From Sphingomonas insulae (GTDB lineage Bacteria > Pseudomonadota > Alphaproteobacteria > Sphingomonadales > Sphingomonadaceae): DNA of 64,000 nucleotides. Below are positions 62,911 to 64,000 of this stretch, one piece after another. Numbering within the stretch: the first letter of the stretch is position 1; each line of letters begins with the position of its first letter. A model generated the notes under the pieces. That model worked only from the letters and a program-made list of their open reading frames with translations. It had not been told where the DNA came from and made no database searches. The translations under genes and the position numbers were made by a program. Where the stretch lies: contig NZ_CP048421.1 in NCBI RefSeq assembly GCF_010450875.1, positions 124,001 through 188,000 on the forward strand. Direction: 5' to 3'.

Positions 62911-63835
62911 GGCCGTCACCACGGTCATAAGCGCGTCGCTGAGGCGGCTTGCATTGCCTCGGCATCTGCAAGCCTCGCTGGGGTCCGGTGGCAAGTGGGT
63001 CGCGCTGTCGCTCCGCGCCGTCCGCAGCGGACTCCGAGATGATTTCGGGATCGCGGCCAGCTCGATCGCCTTTGCTGCCTTTCTCGCCCTCATCCCGCTC
63101 GTCGGCCTGATCGCCGGAGCCTATGGTCTGTTCGTCCCCGGCGAAACGGTGGCCCGCAACCTTGCAAAGCTGACCGCGATCCTGCCGCGCGACGCGCGAG
63201 GAATTGTAGCGGGTGGATTGCGCGATACGCTGACGTCCGGCCGCCCCGCCGGCGTGACGATCATCGTCTCGCTGGGCATCGCGCTGTTCAGCGCGCGCCG
63301 GGCGGGACGCTCGTTGCTCCACGGCATCAATCTGGCCTTTCGCATCGAGCGCGAGCGCCAGGGCATCCGTCGCCAGATCACGGCCATGCTGCTGGTGTTG
63401 GGATGTGCGGGCCTGGTGCTAACGGCCCTGATCTCGCTGTCGGTGCTCGCCTTCCTGCAAAGCTACGTCCCCGACGGGCTACCCGGCGCGCGGCTTGCCT
63501 CGACGATTATCCTGTTCGGATCGCTGACGCTCGGATCGGGCATCGGCCTGATGCTGGTCTATCGCTACGCACCGGCAAGCGGAGCGGCCATTCCCTGGCG
63601 ATCGGTCATGCCCGGGACGATCGCGGGCGTCGCGATGTGGTTGGGGGCGACCCTCGTGTTCCGACTCTACGTTACGCATCTCGCGCGGTTCGATGACACC
63701 TATGGATCGTTATCCGCGGCAGTCATCCTGATGCTGTGGCTGATGGTGTCCGCCTGGGCGTTGCTGCTCGGCGCACGCCTCAACGCCGAGGCGATGGATC
63801 AAGCAGGTATTGAAATCGAGGAACGCACCGCATGA
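62891..63835 (+). CDS. YihY/BrkB-family membrane protein
   Basis: This 314-aa protein has five to six helices with the family pattern DDFGIAASSIAFAAFLALIP, YVPDGLPGARLASTIILFGS and FDDTYGSLSAAVILMLWLMV, then LLLGARLNAE. The GTG at 62891 gives a basic N-terminus of normal length; an earlier in-frame ATG would lie deep in the preceding gene. YihY proteins have no firmly known activity. The stop overlaps the next ATG (ATGA). Confidence 0.87.
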   Translation: MRRRKGKAVTTVISASLRRLALPRHLQASLGSGGKWVALSLRAVRSGLRDDFGIAASSIAFAAFLALIPLVGLIAGAYGLFVPGETVARNLAKLTAILPRDARGIVAGGLRDTLTSGRPAGVTIIVSLGIALFSARRAGRSLLHGINLAFRIERERQGIRRQITAMLLVLGCAGLVLTALISLSVLAFLQSYVPDGLPGARLASTIILFGSLTLGSGIGLMLVYRYAPASGAAIPWRSVMPGTIAGVAMWLGATLVFRLYVTHLARFDDTYGSLSAAVILMLWLMVSAWALLLGARLNAEAMDQAGIEIEERTA

Positions 63836-64000
63836 GCGACGGTCAGGCCGAACATCGGTATCGCAGTCGTCTGCTGACGCTGATCGCAGCCATCTTGCTA
63901 ATCGGGGCGCTGAAGGCAGCTTTTGCGGTCGTGATGCCGATCGCTTTCGCCGCAATCATTATCGCGGCGTTATGGCCGCTCAAGCGCAGGCTGGCGCGGC
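63832..64000 (+). CDS. AI-2E/PerM-type permease, 5' part only
   Basis: 56 residues are visible before the window ends: a hydrophilic start (MSDGQAEHRYRSR) and two adjoining hydrophobic segments (LLTLIAAILLIGALKAAFAV, VMPIAFAAIIIAALWPLKRR). This is the N-terminal pattern of the AI-2E (PF01594) permease family. Translation is coupled to YihY by ATGA. The gene continues past 64000. Confidence 0.6.
   Translation, partial: MSDGQAEHRYRSRLLTLIAAILLIGALKAAFAVVMPIAFAAIIIAALWPLKRRLAR

Noticed and set aside
1..64000. CRISPR arrays, tRNA and rRNA genes, insertion sequences
   Set aside because: No regularly spaced repeat array, no cloverleaf or rRNA sequence, and no transposase reading frame was recognised on reading both strands.

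Overview
The window is GC-rich alphaproteobacterial DNA and looks like part of a Sphingomonas-type (Sphingomonadaceae) large plasmid or chromid. The evidence is a RepA-family (RPA) replication initiator next to a RepC initiator with repeated 20-bp iterons, a leading-region-like block of anti-restriction genes, and many families common in sphingomonads (membrane PQQ glucose dehydrogenase, GH97, DUF2254, DUF389, PAS hybrid kinases). The species assignment is inference from gene content and has not been tested by any search.

0-16 kb: almost all genes lie on the minus strand. They include ssb, a SLOG/DUF2493 protein, two PAPS-reductase-fold proteins, an ArdC-type ssDNA-binding/metallopeptidase protein, a 690-aa ParB-like protein and a 1407-aa methyltransferase plus Strawberry-notch helicase. 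Several small proteins of unknown function are packed between them with overlapping start and stop codons. Together this resembles the 'polyvalent' or leading-region anti-restriction cargo of conjugative elements. Two long covarying hairpins sit about 95 nt upstream of ssb and of the DUF2493 gene. A short GA-rich leader motif is shared by three other transcription units. A frameshifted response regulator and a frameshifted BON-domain protein also lie here.

16-22 kb: the replication region. RepA, an iteron field, RepC and a probable antisense ctRNA with its own promoter and terminator are followed by a conserved-looking set of small regulators and membrane proteins.

22-39 kb: mixed accessory genes. 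These are an NmrA-like oxidoreductase (frameshifted) facing a TetR regulator across a perfect inverted repeat, an M61-like peptidase, two large hybrid PAS histidine kinases, a RES/Xre toxin-antitoxin pair and a tyrosine recombinase directly behind a dif-like 18-6-18 inverted site. They are followed by a PQQ sugar dehydrogenase with a DUF2231 partner, a decayed second copy of that dehydrogenase, and a MerR regulator driving a glutaredoxin-membrane fusion through a 19-bp-spacer promoter.

39-64 kb: a dense block of ion-transport, mechanosensitive and envelope genes. It holds a ClC channel, two SLC13/TrkA-C permeases, a CPA antiporter, two MscS channels, DUF2254, DUF421, DUF202, an EEP-family hydrolase, glucose dehydrogenase, GH97, a TrkA-N potassium channel, NhaA, DUF389, an APC-like transporter, YihY and the start of an AI-2E-type permease. 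It reads as a salt/pH/osmotic homeostasis island. At least four genes carry single- or double-base frameshifts, which may be real decay or assembly indels.
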